Shown: piece after piece, positions 1-8,075 of the stretch
How the letters are laid out: the number at the start of each line of letters is the position of its first letter
Position numbering within the stretch: position 1 is the first letter of the stretch
DNA from: Aeromicrobium massiliense JC14
Lineage (GTDB): Bacteria; Actinomycetota; Actinomycetes; Propionibacteriales; Nocardioidaceae
Length of the DNA: 64,000 bases
NCBI RefSeq assembly: GCF_000312105.1
Contig: NZ_HE978637.1
Span: forward strand, 372,001-436,000
Direction: 5' to 3'
Program-made: the position numbers and the translations under genes
The notes under the pieces: generated by a model
Database searches by the model: none
Told to the model about the DNA's origin: nothing
The model's input: only the letters and a program-made list of their open reading frames with translations

Positions 1-62
1 GCCAGCGCGGTGGCCCGGTGCAGGTGCCCGGCCCCGACGTGGTGGACGTAGTAGCCGATCAC
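1..62 (-). CDS. Glycosyltransferase-like protein, N-terminal fragment
   Basis: Only the first 20 codons lie in the window; the rest runs off the left edge. Translation on the minus strand from GTG at 62 begins V-I-G-Y-Y-V-H-H-V-G-A-G-H-L-H-R-A. This resembles the start of GT-B glycosyltransferases, where a G-x-G-H turn after the first strand contacts substrate. The GTG overlaps the TGA of the upstream glycosyltransferase (GTGA, 59-62), so the two are probably translationally coupled. The family call rests on this short segment and on context. Confidence 0.55.
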   Translation of the reverse strand, partial: MIGYYVHHVGAGHLHRATAL

Positions 63-1132
63 GCCGCCACCGGACGTCCGATCGCGCGGGCGTAGACGTG
101 CTCGTAGTCGGCGACCATGCGGTCGAGCGCGAACCGCTCGACCGAGCGGCGGCGCACCCGGGCGCGGTCGAGGACAGCCGCGTCGGCGATCGCGCGGGCC
201 AGGGCGGCGGTCGAGCCGGGCTCCGCGAGGCGTCCGGTGACCTCGTCGACCACCTCCGGCAGCGCGCCGCGGCGCAGCGCCGCGACGGGGGTGCCGCAGC
301 TCATCGCCTCGGCAGCCACGAGCCCGTACGGCTCGTCCCACTCCGGCGTCACGATGGCGACCCGGGCGCGTCCGACCGCGGTCGCGAGGTCGGACTGGCG
401 CAGATGCCCCAGGTAGCGGACGTCCGGGCCCAGCCGCGGCCAGACGTGCTCGCGTGCGTAGTTGGGGTCGAGCACGGGGCCGGCCAGGTCGATCGGGACG
501 CCGGCCTGCAGCGCCGCGTCGATGGCCACGTGCGGCGCCTTCTCCGGCACCAGGCGGCCGGACCAGATGGCTCGCTCGCCGCCCGGGCCCGCCGGCCATG
601 CTGCCGCGTCGATGCCGTTGAGCACGACCGAGCTCGACACCGCGTGCGACCACGACCGCGACGTGTACTCGCTCACCGCCACGAACGCGGCGCTCGGATC
701 GGCGTACCGCATCGCCGACTCCAGCCACGGCACCGGCGGCGTGTGCAGCGTCGTCACCACCGGGATCTCCAGTGCCGACGACATCGCGACGGGCAGGTGG
801 TGGAGGCTGTTGTTGTGGACGACGTCGAAGCGGCGGCGTCCCTCACGGGCCAGGTCGAGCATGAGCCCCAGGTAGGCGTGGTGCTCACGCATCCAGGTCT
901 CGGGCGGCGCCCCCACGTCGGAGCGCGCGGCGTCGCTGGACGCGAACGGCTGCAGCGGCAGCTCGTGCACGTCCAGGGACGGGTCGGAGCCGGGCGCCGC
1001 GAACAGCGACACCTCGTGCCCGCGCCGGCGCAGCGCCCGAGCCAGCGACGCGGTGTGCGCCTCCAGCCCGCCGGCGAACGGCTCGGCGACCGGGAACCGG
1101 CTCGACGCGACCAGGCAGATGCGTAACGTCAT
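59..1132 (-). CDS. GT4-type glycosyltransferase
   Basis: 357 residues with a retaining GT-B fold. The N-terminal domain starts MTLRICLVASSRFP followed by GGLEAHTASLARAL, the Gly-rich loop usual for GT4 acceptor domains. The C-terminal domain carries the E-x7-E nucleotide-sugar signature in EPYGLVAAEAMSCGTPVAA. No signal peptide or membrane segment is seen, so it is probably cytosolic or membrane-peripheral. The ATG at 1132 was chosen because it overlaps the upstream stop (ATGA, 1129-1132); the frame stays open further upstream only as shadow. Its stop overlaps the GTG of the next glycosyltransferase. Inferred role: one step in assembling a surface glycan or glycolipid. The sugar and acceptor cannot be read from sequence. 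Confidence 0.85.
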   Translation of the reverse strand: MTLRICLVASSRFPVAEPFAGGLEAHTASLARALRRRGHEVSLFAAPGSDPSLDVHELPLQPFASSDAARSDVGAPPETWMREHHAYLGLMLDLAREGRRRFDVVHNNSLHHLPVAMSSALEIPVVTTLHTPPVPWLESAMRYADPSAAFVAVSEYTSRSWSHAVSSSVVLNGIDAAAWPAGPGGERAIWSGRLVPEKAPHVAIDAALQAGVPIDLAGPVLDPNYAREHVWPRLGPDVRYLGHLRQSDLATAVGRARVAIVTPEWDEPYGLVAAEAMSCGTPVAALRRGALPEVVDEVTGRLAEPGSTAALARAIADAAVLDRARVRRRSVERFALDRMVADYEHVYARAIGRPVAA

Positions 1133-2244
1133 TTCCCCAGCCCCCGGTAGAGGCGGAGGTGGGCGTCGGCGACCTCCTGCCGCTGCTGGACCCGCTCGTC
1201 CCACGACGCGCCCAGCTGGGGGCGCTCGGCGTAGGCCTGCTCGACGGCGGCCCGCAGCGAGCCGGCGTCGAAGTGCTGCTCCTCGTGCTCGTACGTGAGC
1301 ACCGGGCCCTGCTCCTTCAGGTAGCCGCAGGTCGGCGCCAGGACGGTGGTGCCCAGGTCGCGGCACGCCTCGAGCCAGCCCGAGTGCGTCCCGAACCGGT
1401 AGGGGAGCACCGACAGGTCAAGCGAGGCCAGGTAGCGCCACAGCTCGTCGTCGGGCAGGAAGTCGTGGACGCGCAGGTCGACGCGTCCGGCCGCGGCCTG
1501 CTCGTGCAGGAAGCCGGACAGGTCGGCGTCGAAGCGGGCGCCGCCGGGGGTGAGGACGTCGTGGTGGCCGTTGACCTGCAGCACGGCGCCGGGCAGGCGG
1601 TCGACGGTCTCGACCAGCACGGGCAGGACGCGGTGCGGCGCCATGCCCGCCCGCAGGCTCTTGACGTGCACGCCGACGCGGAACGGCTCGGGGTCGCGCT
1701 GCTCGCGCTCGGCGCGCAGCCGGGCGACGGTGTCGGCCTCGACGACGTGCGGGTGCGGCAGCACGAGCGCGTCACGGCCCCACCGGCGGCGGATCTCGTC
1801 GGCGGCGCCGGGCGTCAGCGTGACCAGCGCGTCGGCGGCGGGGACGAGCACGTCCAGCTGGGCGTCGTGCAGCGTGCGGTCCTCGTGGTGCGGGTTGCGC
1901 AGGTCGTGGACGGTGTAGACCAGCGGGATGCCGCGCCGGCGCAGCACCTGCGTCCAGGCGGCGAGGTCCTCGGGGGAGCGGGCGTCGAAGCCGAACTGCA
2001 GGTGCACGAGGTCGGCGTCGGTCGTCTCGGCCCACGCGGGATCGAGCATCACCGGCGGCCACCACTGGGCCCCCGCCGGACGGCGCGGGTCGTGCGGGTC
2101 GGGGTCGTCCAGGTGGACCACCTGGCCCGTGGGCGTCACCGGGTCGAGGTGACGGACGTAGACGTGCGAGCCCGGCACGGACGCCACGACGACGGGGCGC
2201 GACGTCGTGGTCGCCGTGGTGGTGGGGTCGACCGTCGCCGTCAT
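1129..2244 (-). CDS. Glycosyltransferase-like GT-B protein
   Basis: 371 residues. After a Thr-rich leader (about residues 1-17) comes a Rossmann-like start, then VHLQFGF and IPLVYTVHDLRNPHHE, which resemble the acceptor half of GT4-like enzymes. The C-terminal half has an SDLSVLPYRFG-like segment (here LDLSVLPYRFGTHSGWLEA) where GT4 enzymes bind nucleotide sugar, but the second Glu of E-x7-E is not clear. It could be a divergent transferase or a non-catalytic partner. The ATG at 2244 overlaps the stop of the 44-residue gene upstream, and its own stop overlaps the next glycosyltransferase, giving a tightly coupled chain. Confidence 0.7.
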   Translation of the reverse strand: MTATVDPTTTATTTSRPVVVASVPGSHVYVRHLDPVTPTGQVVHLDDPDPHDPRRPAGAQWWPPVMLDPAWAETTDADLVHLQFGFDARSPEDLAAWTQVLRRRGIPLVYTVHDLRNPHHEDRTLHDAQLDVLVPAADALVTLTPGAADEIRRRWGRDALVLPHPHVVEADTVARLRAEREQRDPEPFRVGVHVKSLRAGMAPHRVLPVLVETVDRLPGAVLQVNGHHDVLTPGGARFDADLSGFLHEQAAAGRVDLRVHDFLPDDELWRYLASLDLSVLPYRFGTHSGWLEACRDLGTTVLAPTCGYLKEQGPVLTYEHEEQHFDAGSLRAAVEQAYAERPQLGASWDERVQQRQEVADAHLRLYRGLGK

Positions 2245-2375
2245 TCCGCGGGAGCCGCGGTCGGCTGGTTCTCCGGCGCGTCGGCGGGGTCGTCCGCCTG
2301 GGGGTTCTCCTCGGCGGGGTCGAGCTGGTGCTCGGGGGTGGCGTCCGGGTCGGGGCTGATCGGGTCGGCGGTCAT
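2241..2375 (-). CDS. Small acidic Pro/Asp/Glu/Ala-rich peptide, 44 residues
   Basis: A short open frame starts at ATG 2375 behind a strong ribosome binding site (AAGGAGAACC directly before the ATG) and ends in TGA overlapping the next ATG (2241-2244). The product begins MTADPISPDPDATPEHQLDP and is made almost only of Asp, Glu, Pro, Ala, Gln, Asn and Thr. It has no Cys and no hydrophobic core, so it is predicted to be disordered and strongly acidic. It is the first gene of the coupled glycosyltransferase chain. I do not recognise a family. It could be a scaffold, a glycosylated peptide, or a leader whose translation sets expression of the next gene. Confidence 0.7.
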   Translation of the reverse strand: MTADPISPDPDATPEHQLDPAEENPQADDPADAPENQPTAAPAE

Positions 2376-2405
2376 GGTTCTCCTTCGTCTCGTGGCGAGC
2401 ATGGC

Positions 2406-3611
2406 TCAGGCGTCGGCAGGTTGCACGACGGAACGGCCTGACAGGTGCGGGGGCATCCGGTCCATGGGGATGCGGGTGGAGCCGGTCAGCCGGAACGGCA
2501 GCCGCGCGAGCTCGGGCAGCAGGGCGACGAGCAGCGCGATCGTCACGTCCTCGCCAGGGCAGCGGTGCCCGCGCTCGCGGTCGCCCCCGCCCTGCGGCAC
2601 CAGGTCGTACGGGGTGGGCTCGCGGCCGCTGAAGCGCGTCGGGTCCAACGCGTCCGGGCGCTCGTACAGGCCCGGGTCGTGGTCGGTGCCCCACAGGTCG
2701 AGGACGACGAGCGCCCCGGCCGGGATGCGGGTGCCGCGGTGCTCGAGCTCACGCGTCGCCCGGGCGGCGAGGTACGGCGCGAACGGCAGCCGGCGGCGCA
2801 GCTCGTGGGCCAGGTCGAGCGCGCTGAAGTCGCCGTCGAGCAGGCCCTGACGCAGGTGCGGGAAGCGCTCGAACGCGTACGCGCCGCCGACCACGAACCA
2901 CGACACGGCCGTGGTCGGGCGCAGCACGTTGAGCACCTCGACGGCGGCGACCCGCTCGTCGAGCAGGTTGCCGTCACGGTCGCGGTGCCGGGCGACGTCC
3001 GACAGCGGGGTGGGCAGCGGGGCGCCCTCGCGGGCGTGGCGCACCTGCTGGGCGATCCAGCGCTCGCTGCGGCCGCGGGCCCGGCGGGCCTTGACGTGGC
3101 CGCGGGCGCCGGCGTTCCCGAAGCCGTCGACCATGAGCATCATGTCGCGGGACCGCAGGCCCAGGTCGTCCACCTCGACGCCGGCCCACGACGTGACGGC
3201 CTCGAGCAGCACCGAGCGGGCGGCCACGCCGAGGTCGACCTCGCCGTCCCAGCCGGCCGCGCGGCGGCGCCAGCCCTCGACCGCGTTGCCGCTGATCGTC
3301 CAGGCCGCCTTGGCGTCGAGCAGGGACGTGAACAGCTGCTTGCGGTGGCGGTGGTCGTCGCCGTCGAGGGTGTGCACCGCGCCCTTGCCGAAGAGCGTGC
3401 CGACGACCGGCTCGGGCAGCGCGGTCGAGCGCTCCAGGCCCGGCGTCTCGTAGAAGAAGCGCACCGCGTCGGCGCCGCTGATCGAGACGGCGCGCGAGCC
3501 GAGCAGGCGGGTGCGGACGGTGGCGCGAGGCTCGGGACGCAGGTGCAGCCAGAACGTGTAGCCGTCGGTCAGCGCCTGCAGGGATCGGTCGAGCGGGGCG
3601 GACGTCGTCAT
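2406..3611 (-). CDS. CYP152-family cytochrome P450 peroxygenase
   Basis: 401 residues, close to P450-BSbeta and OleT, which use hydrogen peroxide to hydroxylate or decarboxylate fatty acids. Seen: heme-ligand Cys351 in QGGGDRERGHRCPGE; Arg231-Pro232 in NVLRPTTAV, matching the Arg that binds the substrate carboxylate and replaces the usual acid-alcohol pair; and a full CYP152-like N-terminal half (RFFYETPGLERSTALPEP). By hand alignment to P450-BSbeta, Gln85 of that enzyme falls on His80 here (GKGAVHTLDGDDH), the residue type found at OleT position 85. ATG 3611 fits the family start better than an in-frame TTG at 3644. No ferredoxin or reductase gene is adjacent, as expected for a peroxygenase. 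The product (alkene or hydroxy acid) is unknown. Confidence 0.92.
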   Translation of the reverse strand: MTTSAPLDRSLQALTDGYTFWLHLRPEPRATVRTRLLGSRAVSISGADAVRFFYETPGLERSTALPEPVVGTLFGKGAVHTLDGDDHRHRKQLFTSLLDAKAAWTISGNAVEGWRRRAAGWDGEVDLGVAARSVLLEAVTSWAGVEVDDLGLRSRDMMLMVDGFGNAGARGHVKARRARGRSERWIAQQVRHAREGAPLPTPLSDVARHRDRDGNLLDERVAAVEVLNVLRPTTAVSWFVVGGAYAFERFPHLRQGLLDGDFSALDLAHELRRRLPFAPYLAARATRELEHRGTRIPAGALVVLDLWGTDHDPGLYERPDALDPTRFSGREPTPYDLVPQGGGDRERGHRCPGEDVTIALLVALLPELARLPFRLTGSTRIPMDRMPPHLSGRSVVQPADA

Positions 3612-3640
3612 GCTCCGTCCGTGCCCAGCGGAGCGCCGGT

Positions 3641-4120
3641 TCAACCATCGTCGGCGGCCCGTCGCCGCAGCATCGGCACGACCACCCAGCCGGCCAGCAG
3701 GCCGAGCACGAGGAAGGCGCTGAAGCCCCAGGCGACCGCGGCGCCGAAGACGAAGTCCAGGATCAGCCAGACGGCACCGATGTTGGCCAGCGCCATGGCG
3801 ACGAGACCGGCGCGGGCGACCCCGTCGGCGGTCTCGACCAGCCAGGGCCGCTGCCCACGCCGGAACAGCGCGCGGTGCAGCGCGACCGGCGTGAGCAGCA
3901 GCAGGGTGGCGACGACGGCGCAGCCCAGCACGCAGCCGTACACGACGCGTGAGTGCTGCGGGACGTCCTCGAAGGCGTCGCTGAACGGCAGCGTCAGCAG
4001 GAAGCCGGTGAGGATCTGCACGCCCGTCTGGGCCACGCGCAGCTCCTGCAGCAGCTCCTCCCAGTTGTCGTCCAGCCGGCGCGAGGACGACGGGTGCGGA
4101 CTGCCGCCGTCGTCGCCCAC
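3641..4120 (-). CDS. DUF6328-like four-helix membrane protein
   Basis: 159 residues. A charged cytosolic N-terminus (about 1-28, ending DDNWEELLQELRVAQTG) precedes four hydrophobic segments at roughly 33-48, 61-83, 104-126 and 129-150, then an Arg-rich tail. This matches small actinobacterial membrane proteins annotated as DUF6328, whose function is unknown. The start is GTG at 4120, six bases after the stop of the upstream gene, so both probably share a transcript. The gene ends 29 bases before the P450. Confidence 0.75.
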   Translation of the reverse strand: MGDDGGSPHPSSSRRLDDNWEELLQELRVAQTGVQILTGFLLTLPFSDAFEDVPQHSRVVYGCVLGCAVVATLLLLTPVALHRALFRRGQRPWLVETADGVARAGLVAMALANIGAVWLILDFVFGAAVAWGFSAFLVLGLLAGWVVVPMLRRRAADDG

Positions 4121-4126
4121 CGGACG

Positions 4127-4366
4127 TCAGCCCTGCGGCGACGTGTTGTCGGTGCCCCCGAGCTCCTTGAGGAAGCGGTGCGCGGTGTGGGCGCGCTCGG
4201 CGTCCTGCTTCTGGACGGTCTCGAAGAACTCGGCGATGTCGTCGCGGCCGGCGTTGCGGGCGTCGCGGACGTACTGGCCGTAGTCGTGACCGGCCTTCAG
4301 CGAGTGGTACTGCACCGAGATCAGGTCGAAGGTGACGTCGTCGAATCCGGTCTCACCGGTGGCCAT
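4127..4366 (-). CDS. Small helical protein, possibly ferritin-like
   Basis: 79 residues from ATG 4366, which has an AAGGAGC ribosome binding site nine bases upstream. The sequence is charged and strongly helical ([20 protein letters not shown], then [17 protein letters not shown] and [16 protein letters not shown]), with several Glu and His residues spaced as in half of a ferritin-like or rubrerythrin bundle. That resemblance is weak and no complete metal-binding set is visible. First gene of a likely minus-strand unit with the DUF6328-like protein, and divergent from menB. Confidence 0.65.
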   Translation of the reverse strand: MATGETGFDDVTFDLISVQYHSLKAGHDYGQYVRDARNAGRDDIAEFFETVQKQDAERAHTAHRFLKELGGTDNTSPQG

Positions 4367-4482
4367 GGTGGTTGCTCCTTCCGTGTGCGAACAGGTCACG
4401 GGGGAGGTGCCCACTCGCCGCCGTCTCGAACGTGCCCGGCCCCAGGACGTCCGGCGGTCGGGGTGCGGGGCAGAATCGGGGC

Positions 4483-5319
4483 ATGACCGAGACTGCTGAC
4501 ATCGTCTGGAACCCCCGCGGCGAGTTCGAGGACATCCTCTACGACGTCACCGACGACGGGATCGCCAAGATCACGATCAACCGGCCCGAGGTGCACAACG
4601 CCTTCCGGCCGCAGACGCTGATCGAGATCATGGAGGCGCTCACCGACGCCCGCGAGGACGAGTCGGTCGGCGTCATCATCCTCACCGGTGCCGGCGGCAA
4701 GGCGTTCTGCTCCGGCGGCGACCAGCGCGTGCGCGGCGACAGCGGCTACAAGACCGACGAGAAGGCCACCGGCCGCTTCCACGTCACCGACCTGCAGGTG
4801 ATGATGCGCCGCTGCCCGAAGCCGATCATCGCCATGGTGGCCGGCTGGGCGATCGGCGGCGGCCACGTGCTGCACGTCGTGTGCGACCTGACGATCGCCG
4901 CCGACAACGCGCGCTTCGGCCAGACCGGCCCGAAGGTCGGCTCGTTCGACGGCGGCTTCGGCGCCAGCGTCCTGCGCGACCTGGTCGGCCCGAAGAAGGC
5001 CAAGGAGATCTGGATGCTGTGCCGTCAGTACGACGCGCAGGAGGCCCTCGACATGGGCCTGGTCAACAAGGTCGTCCCGCTGGCCGACCTGGAGAAGGAG
5101 ACCGTGCAGTGGGCGCGCGAGATGCTCGCCAACAGCCCGTGGGCGCTGCGCCTGGTCAAGCTCAGCTTCAACGCGGCCGAGGACGGCTACGCGGGCATGC
5201 AGCAGCTGGCCCACGACGCGAACCTGCTGTTCTACGGCACCGCGGAGGCGGCCGAGGGGCGTGAGGCGTTCAAGGCCAAGCGCAAGCCCGAGTTCGACCA
5301 GTTCCCGCGCCGCGCCTGA
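4483..5319 (+). CDS. menB: 1,4-dihydroxy-2-naphthoyl-CoA synthase (MenB)
   Basis: 278 residues, colinear with Escherichia coli MenB. It closes the second ring of the naphthoquinone by an intramolecular Claisen condensation of o-succinylbenzoyl-CoA in menaquinone synthesis, the main respiratory quinone of actinobacteria. Crotonase-fold hallmarks are seen: [11 protein letters not shown] (oxyanion loop), [11 protein letters not shown], and [18 protein letters not shown]. Gln147-Thr148-Gly149 match the bicarbonate-binding Gln-Thr-Gly of type I MenB enzymes, which use bound bicarbonate as base, and Asp156 lies in the SFDGG motif. No other men gene is near. ATG 4483 gives the family length. A perfect hairpin follows at 5331-5374. 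Confidence 0.95.
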   Translation: MTETADIVWNPRGEFEDILYDVTDDGIAKITINRPEVHNAFRPQTLIEIMEALTDAREDESVGVIILTGAGGKAFCSGGDQRVRGDSGYKTDEKATGRFHVTDLQVMMRRCPKPIIAMVAGWAIGGGHVLHVVCDLTIAADNARFGQTGPKVGSFDGGFGASVLRDLVGPKKAKEIWMLCRQYDAQEALDMGLVNKVVPLADLEKETVQWAREMLANSPWALRLVKLSFNAAEDGYAGMQQLAHDANLLFYGTAEAAEGREAFKAKRKPEFDQFPRRA

Positions 5320-5330
5320 CCCGGCGGCGG

Positions 5331-5374
5331 ACGCACGAGGGCCCGGCACCACGCGGTGCCGGGCCCTCGTGCGT
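5331..5374. terminator. Bidirectional hairpin terminator, 20-bp perfect stem
   Basis: Arms 5331-5350 and 5355-5374 are exact reverse complements around the four-base loop ACGC. It lies between the convergent ends of menB (+) and the NAD(P)-binding protein (-). Neither side has a clear T-run. Confidence 0.75.
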
Positions 5375-5380
5375 GCGGTC

Positions 5381-6022
5381 TCAGTAGCCGACGGTGAAGC
5401 GGGCGCCGCGGTGGTTCGCCTGCTCGATCTCGTCGACGAACGCGAGCGCCAGGTCGTCCGCGCCGAGCGTGGACGAGCCGTCCTCGGCGACGACCAGCAC
5501 GTCGCCGCCGGTGCGGTAGGTGCCCTTGCGCTCGACCGGGGCGTAGGCGCCGAAGCCGCCGGCGGGGGAGACGTAGAACCAGTCCAGGCCCCCGCCGTTC
5601 GCCTGCAGCCACTCGAGCACGCGGCCGTGGGCCGACGCCTCGGGCTTGAACGCCTCGGGGAAGTCCGGGGTGTCGATGACGCGGGGGCCGCCCTCGGCGA
5701 CGAACGAGCTGCCGGCGCCGCCGACGAAGGCCAGCGTGCCGCCGTGCTGCTTCACGGCCTCGGCGATGCCGGGCGTGAGCTCGTCGAGGTTCGGGCCCTC
5801 GGGCAGGTCGGCGTGGGTGGCGACGACCAGGACGTCGGCCTGCGCGGCCTTCGTGACGGTGGCCTCGTCCTGCACGGAGCCGGTCTCGTAGGTCACGCCG
5901 TCGACGCGCTGCTCGGGCAGGTGGCGGCTGACCGACGTCACCTGGTGGCCGCGGGACACGGCCTCGCGGACGATCGCGGAGCCGGCGTAGCCGGTGCCGC
6001 CGATGACGGTGATGCTGCTCAT
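5381..6022 (-). CDS. NAD(P)-binding protein, atypical SDR/NmrA-like
   Basis: 213 residues. The N-terminus MSSITVIGGTGYAGSAIVRE has the GGTGxxG dinucleotide loop of atypical short-chain reductases (NAD(P)H-binding family, as in NmrA-like and SDR5-like proteins). The usual Tyr-x3-Lys catalytic pair is not obvious; the later motifs VGGAGSSFV and FYVSPAGGFG resemble the family. The substrate is unknown. ATG 6022 has GAGAGGA upstream. It is divergent from the AraC-type regulator at 6100, which is the best candidate to control it. Confidence 0.85.
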   Translation of the reverse strand: MSSITVIGGTGYAGSAIVREAVSRGHQVTSVSRHLPEQRVDGVTYETGSVQDEATVTKAAQADVLVVATHADLPEGPNLDELTPGIAEAVKQHGGTLAFVGGAGSSFVAEGGPRVIDTPDFPEAFKPEASAHGRVLEWLQANGGGLDWFYVSPAGGFGAYAPVERKGTYRTGGDVLVVAEDGSSTLGADDLALAFVDEIEQANHRGARFTVGY

Positions 6023-6051
6023 GGGGTTCCTCTCGTCGGGGTTGCACCGTC

Positions 6052-6061
6052 AATCTAGGCT
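6052..6061. promoter_or_regulatory. Overlapping divergent -10 hexamers
   Basis: The stretch AATCTAGGCT holds TAGGCT (6056-6061) facing the AraC gene and, on the other strand, TAGATT (6057-6052) facing the reductase gene. The two hexamers share two bases, so polymerases would compete. Assignment is by eye; no convincing -35 was found for either. Confidence 0.4.
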
Positions 6062-6099
6062 CGTGCTGGGGGACTTTCACGGTCCGGAAGGGTCAGATC

Positions 6100-6999
6100 A
6101 TGGTCGAAGTGCGACAGATCGCCGACGTCGGCTACGCGCCGCCGCCGTCCGTCGCCACCGCGCTGGAGGCGATCAGCCTTTCCGCGCTGCGCCAGCGGGC
6201 CGGCGGTGCCATCCCCGCCGGGGCGCAGCGGCTGGACTTCCACGTGCTGCTCGCCGTCACGTCCGGGCGCTCGACCCACATGGTCGACTTCGAGACGGTG
6301 GAGCTCGAGCCCGGGACGGTGCTGTGGATCCGCCCCGGCCAGGTGCACGGCTGGGGCGACATGGACGCGTTCGAGGCCCACGTCGTCATGGGGGCGCGCG
6401 ACGCGCTCGACACCGTCCGCGAGGTCTCGGCGTGGGTGAGCGACCCGTTCGCACCGGTGCGCTGGCAGCTGCGGACGTCCGACCCGGCGTTCCGCGCCGT
6501 GGCCGAGATCGGGCGCTACGACGACGCCGGCCTCGACACCGCCGCCGGTGACGCCGTGCTGCGCTGGCAGGCGGCGACGGCGGCCCTGCTGCTCGCGGCG
6601 TCCGGTGGGGCGGAGGTCGGTGCGCACCCGGAGCTGTTCACCGCGTTCCGCCGCCTGGTCGAGGCCCGCTTCGACCGCGAGCGCGACGTGCGCGCGTATG
6701 CCCGCGAGCTGGCCGTCACGCCACGGACGCTCGAGCGGGCGGTCACCGTCGCCGTGGCCACGACGCCCAAGCGGGTCGTCGACCGCCGGGTCGCGCTGGA
6801 GGCGCGCCGCCTGCTGGCCCACTCCGACGCGAGCGTCGCCGCGGTGGCCGCCCGGCTGTCGTTCGACGACGCGGCCAACTTCTCGCGCTTCTTCGTCCGC
6901 GTCACCGGCGAGCTGCCGGGTGCCTTCCGCGAGCGCGTGCGCGGCGCCGAGACCGGCGGGTCCTGGACGCGGGAAGAGACGGCGGCCCGCCCGGGTTGA
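6100..6999 (+). CDS. AraC-family transcriptional regulator
   Basis: 299 residues. The N-terminal half is a cupin-like sensor (about 40-110, with LDFHVLLAVTSGRSTHMVDF and WIRPGQVHGWGDMDAFEAHV). The C-terminal half holds the paired helix-turn-helix of AraC (about 195-290: VRAYARELAVTPRTLERAV and ASVAAVAARLSFDDAANFSR, then FFVRVTGELPGAFRER). ATG 6100 follows GGAAGGG. Divergent from the NAD(P)-binding protein and seven bases from the lipoate ligase, so it may regulate either. The effector cannot be predicted. Confidence 0.9.
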   Translation: MVEVRQIADVGYAPPPSVATALEAISLSALRQRAGGAIPAGAQRLDFHVLLAVTSGRSTHMVDFETVELEPGTVLWIRPGQVHGWGDMDAFEAHVVMGARDALDTVREVSAWVSDPFAPVRWQLRTSDPAFRAVAEIGRYDDAGLDTAAGDAVLRWQAATAALLLAASGGAEVGAHPELFTAFRRLVEARFDRERDVRAYARELAVTPRTLERAVTVAVATTPKRVVDRRVALEARRLLAHSDASVAAVAARLSFDDAANFSRFFVRVTGELPGAFRERVRGAETGGSWTREETAARPG

Positions 7000-7006
7000 C
7001 GCTGAC

Positions 7007-8056
7007 GTGCACGCAGAGCTGAAGGTTCCCCAGGGCAAGCTGGTCGTCGTCGACCTCGAGGTCACCGAGGGGAGGATCGCGGACGTCCGGCTGTCCGGTG
7101 ACTTCTTCCTGGAGCCCGACGAGGCGCTCGGCCACATGTCCGACGCCGTCGAGGGGCTGCCCGCCGACGCGTCGCTGGCCCAGATCGAGGCCGCTGTCGA
7201 GACCGCCCGCGGCGACGCCGTCATGGTCGGCTTCGACCCGCGCTCGATCGCCATGGTCGTGCTGCGCGCCCTCGGCCGGGCCACGACCTGGACCGACCAC
7301 GACTTCACCCTGATCGAGACCGGGCCGCTGCACCCGGCCATGCAGATGGCCGTCGACGAGGTCATCGCCCAGCAGGTCGGTGCCGGCGAGCGCGGGCCGG
7401 CGCTGCGCATCTGGGAGTGGGCCAGCAACGCGGTCATCATCGGCTCGTTCCAGTCGCTGAGCAACGAGGTCGACCTCGACGCTGCCGCACGTCACGACAC
7501 CACCGTGGTGCGGCGCATCTCCGGCGGCGGCGCGATGTTCGTCGAGCCGGGCAACACGATCACCTACTCGCTCTACGTGCCCGGCACCCTCGTCGAGGGC
7601 ATGAGCTTCGTGGAGTCGTACGCCTTCCTGGACGCCTGGGTGGTGCGCGCGCTGCGTGAGCTCGGAGTCGCGGCCGACTACAAGCCGGTCAACGACCTGG
7701 TGTCGCCCGCGGGAAAGATCGGCGGAGCCGCGCAGAAGCGGCTCGCGTCCGGCGCGGTGCTGCACCACGTGACCATGTCGTACGACATGGACGCGGCCAA
7801 GATGCTCGACATCCTGCGCATCGGCCGCGAGAAGCTGTCCGACAAGGGGCACGTCAGCGCGGCCAAGCGGGTCGACCCGATCCGCTCGCAGACCGGCCTG
7901 CCGCGCGAGGACGTCGTCAAGGCGCTGGTCGAGCACTTCGACCGCGAGAACGGTCCGCTCGCCCGCACCGAGCTCGACGCCGACACCTGGGCGCGCGCCG
8001 AGCAGCTGGCCGAGAGCAAGTTCTCCGACCCCGACTGGCTGGCCCGCGTCCCGTAG
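7007..8056 (+). CDS. Lipoate-protein ligase A family protein with N-terminal accessory domain
   Basis: 349 residues. Residues 1-90 (VHAELKVPQGKLVVVDLEV, GDFFLEPDEALGHM) look like the small accessory domain that is C-terminal in E. coli LplA. The catalytic biotin/lipoate ligase domain follows from about 105: LHPAMQMAVDE, RRISGGGAMFVEPGNTITYS (the RRxxGGG lipoyl-AMP loop) and KIGGAAQKRL, whose first Lys matches the adenylate-contacting lysine. It would attach lipoate or octanoate to E2 or GcvH subunits. The usual H before xxGN is replaced (MFVEPGN), so activity needs testing. GTG 7007 was chosen because it keeps the accessory domain; no strong ribosome site is visible. Confidence 0.85.
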   Translation: MHAELKVPQGKLVVVDLEVTEGRIADVRLSGDFFLEPDEALGHMSDAVEGLPADASLAQIEAAVETARGDAVMVGFDPRSIAMVVLRALGRATTWTDHDFTLIETGPLHPAMQMAVDEVIAQQVGAGERGPALRIWEWASNAVIIGSFQSLSNEVDLDAAARHDTTVVRRISGGGAMFVEPGNTITYSLYVPGTLVEGMSFVESYAFLDAWVVRALRELGVAADYKPVNDLVSPAGKIGGAAQKRLASGAVLHHVTMSYDMDAAKMLDILRIGREKLSDKGHVSAAKRVDPIRSQTGLPREDVVKALVEHFDRENGPLARTELDADTWARAEQLAESKFSDPDWLARVP

Positions 8057-8075
8057 GCCGTAGTTGGATGGCCGG

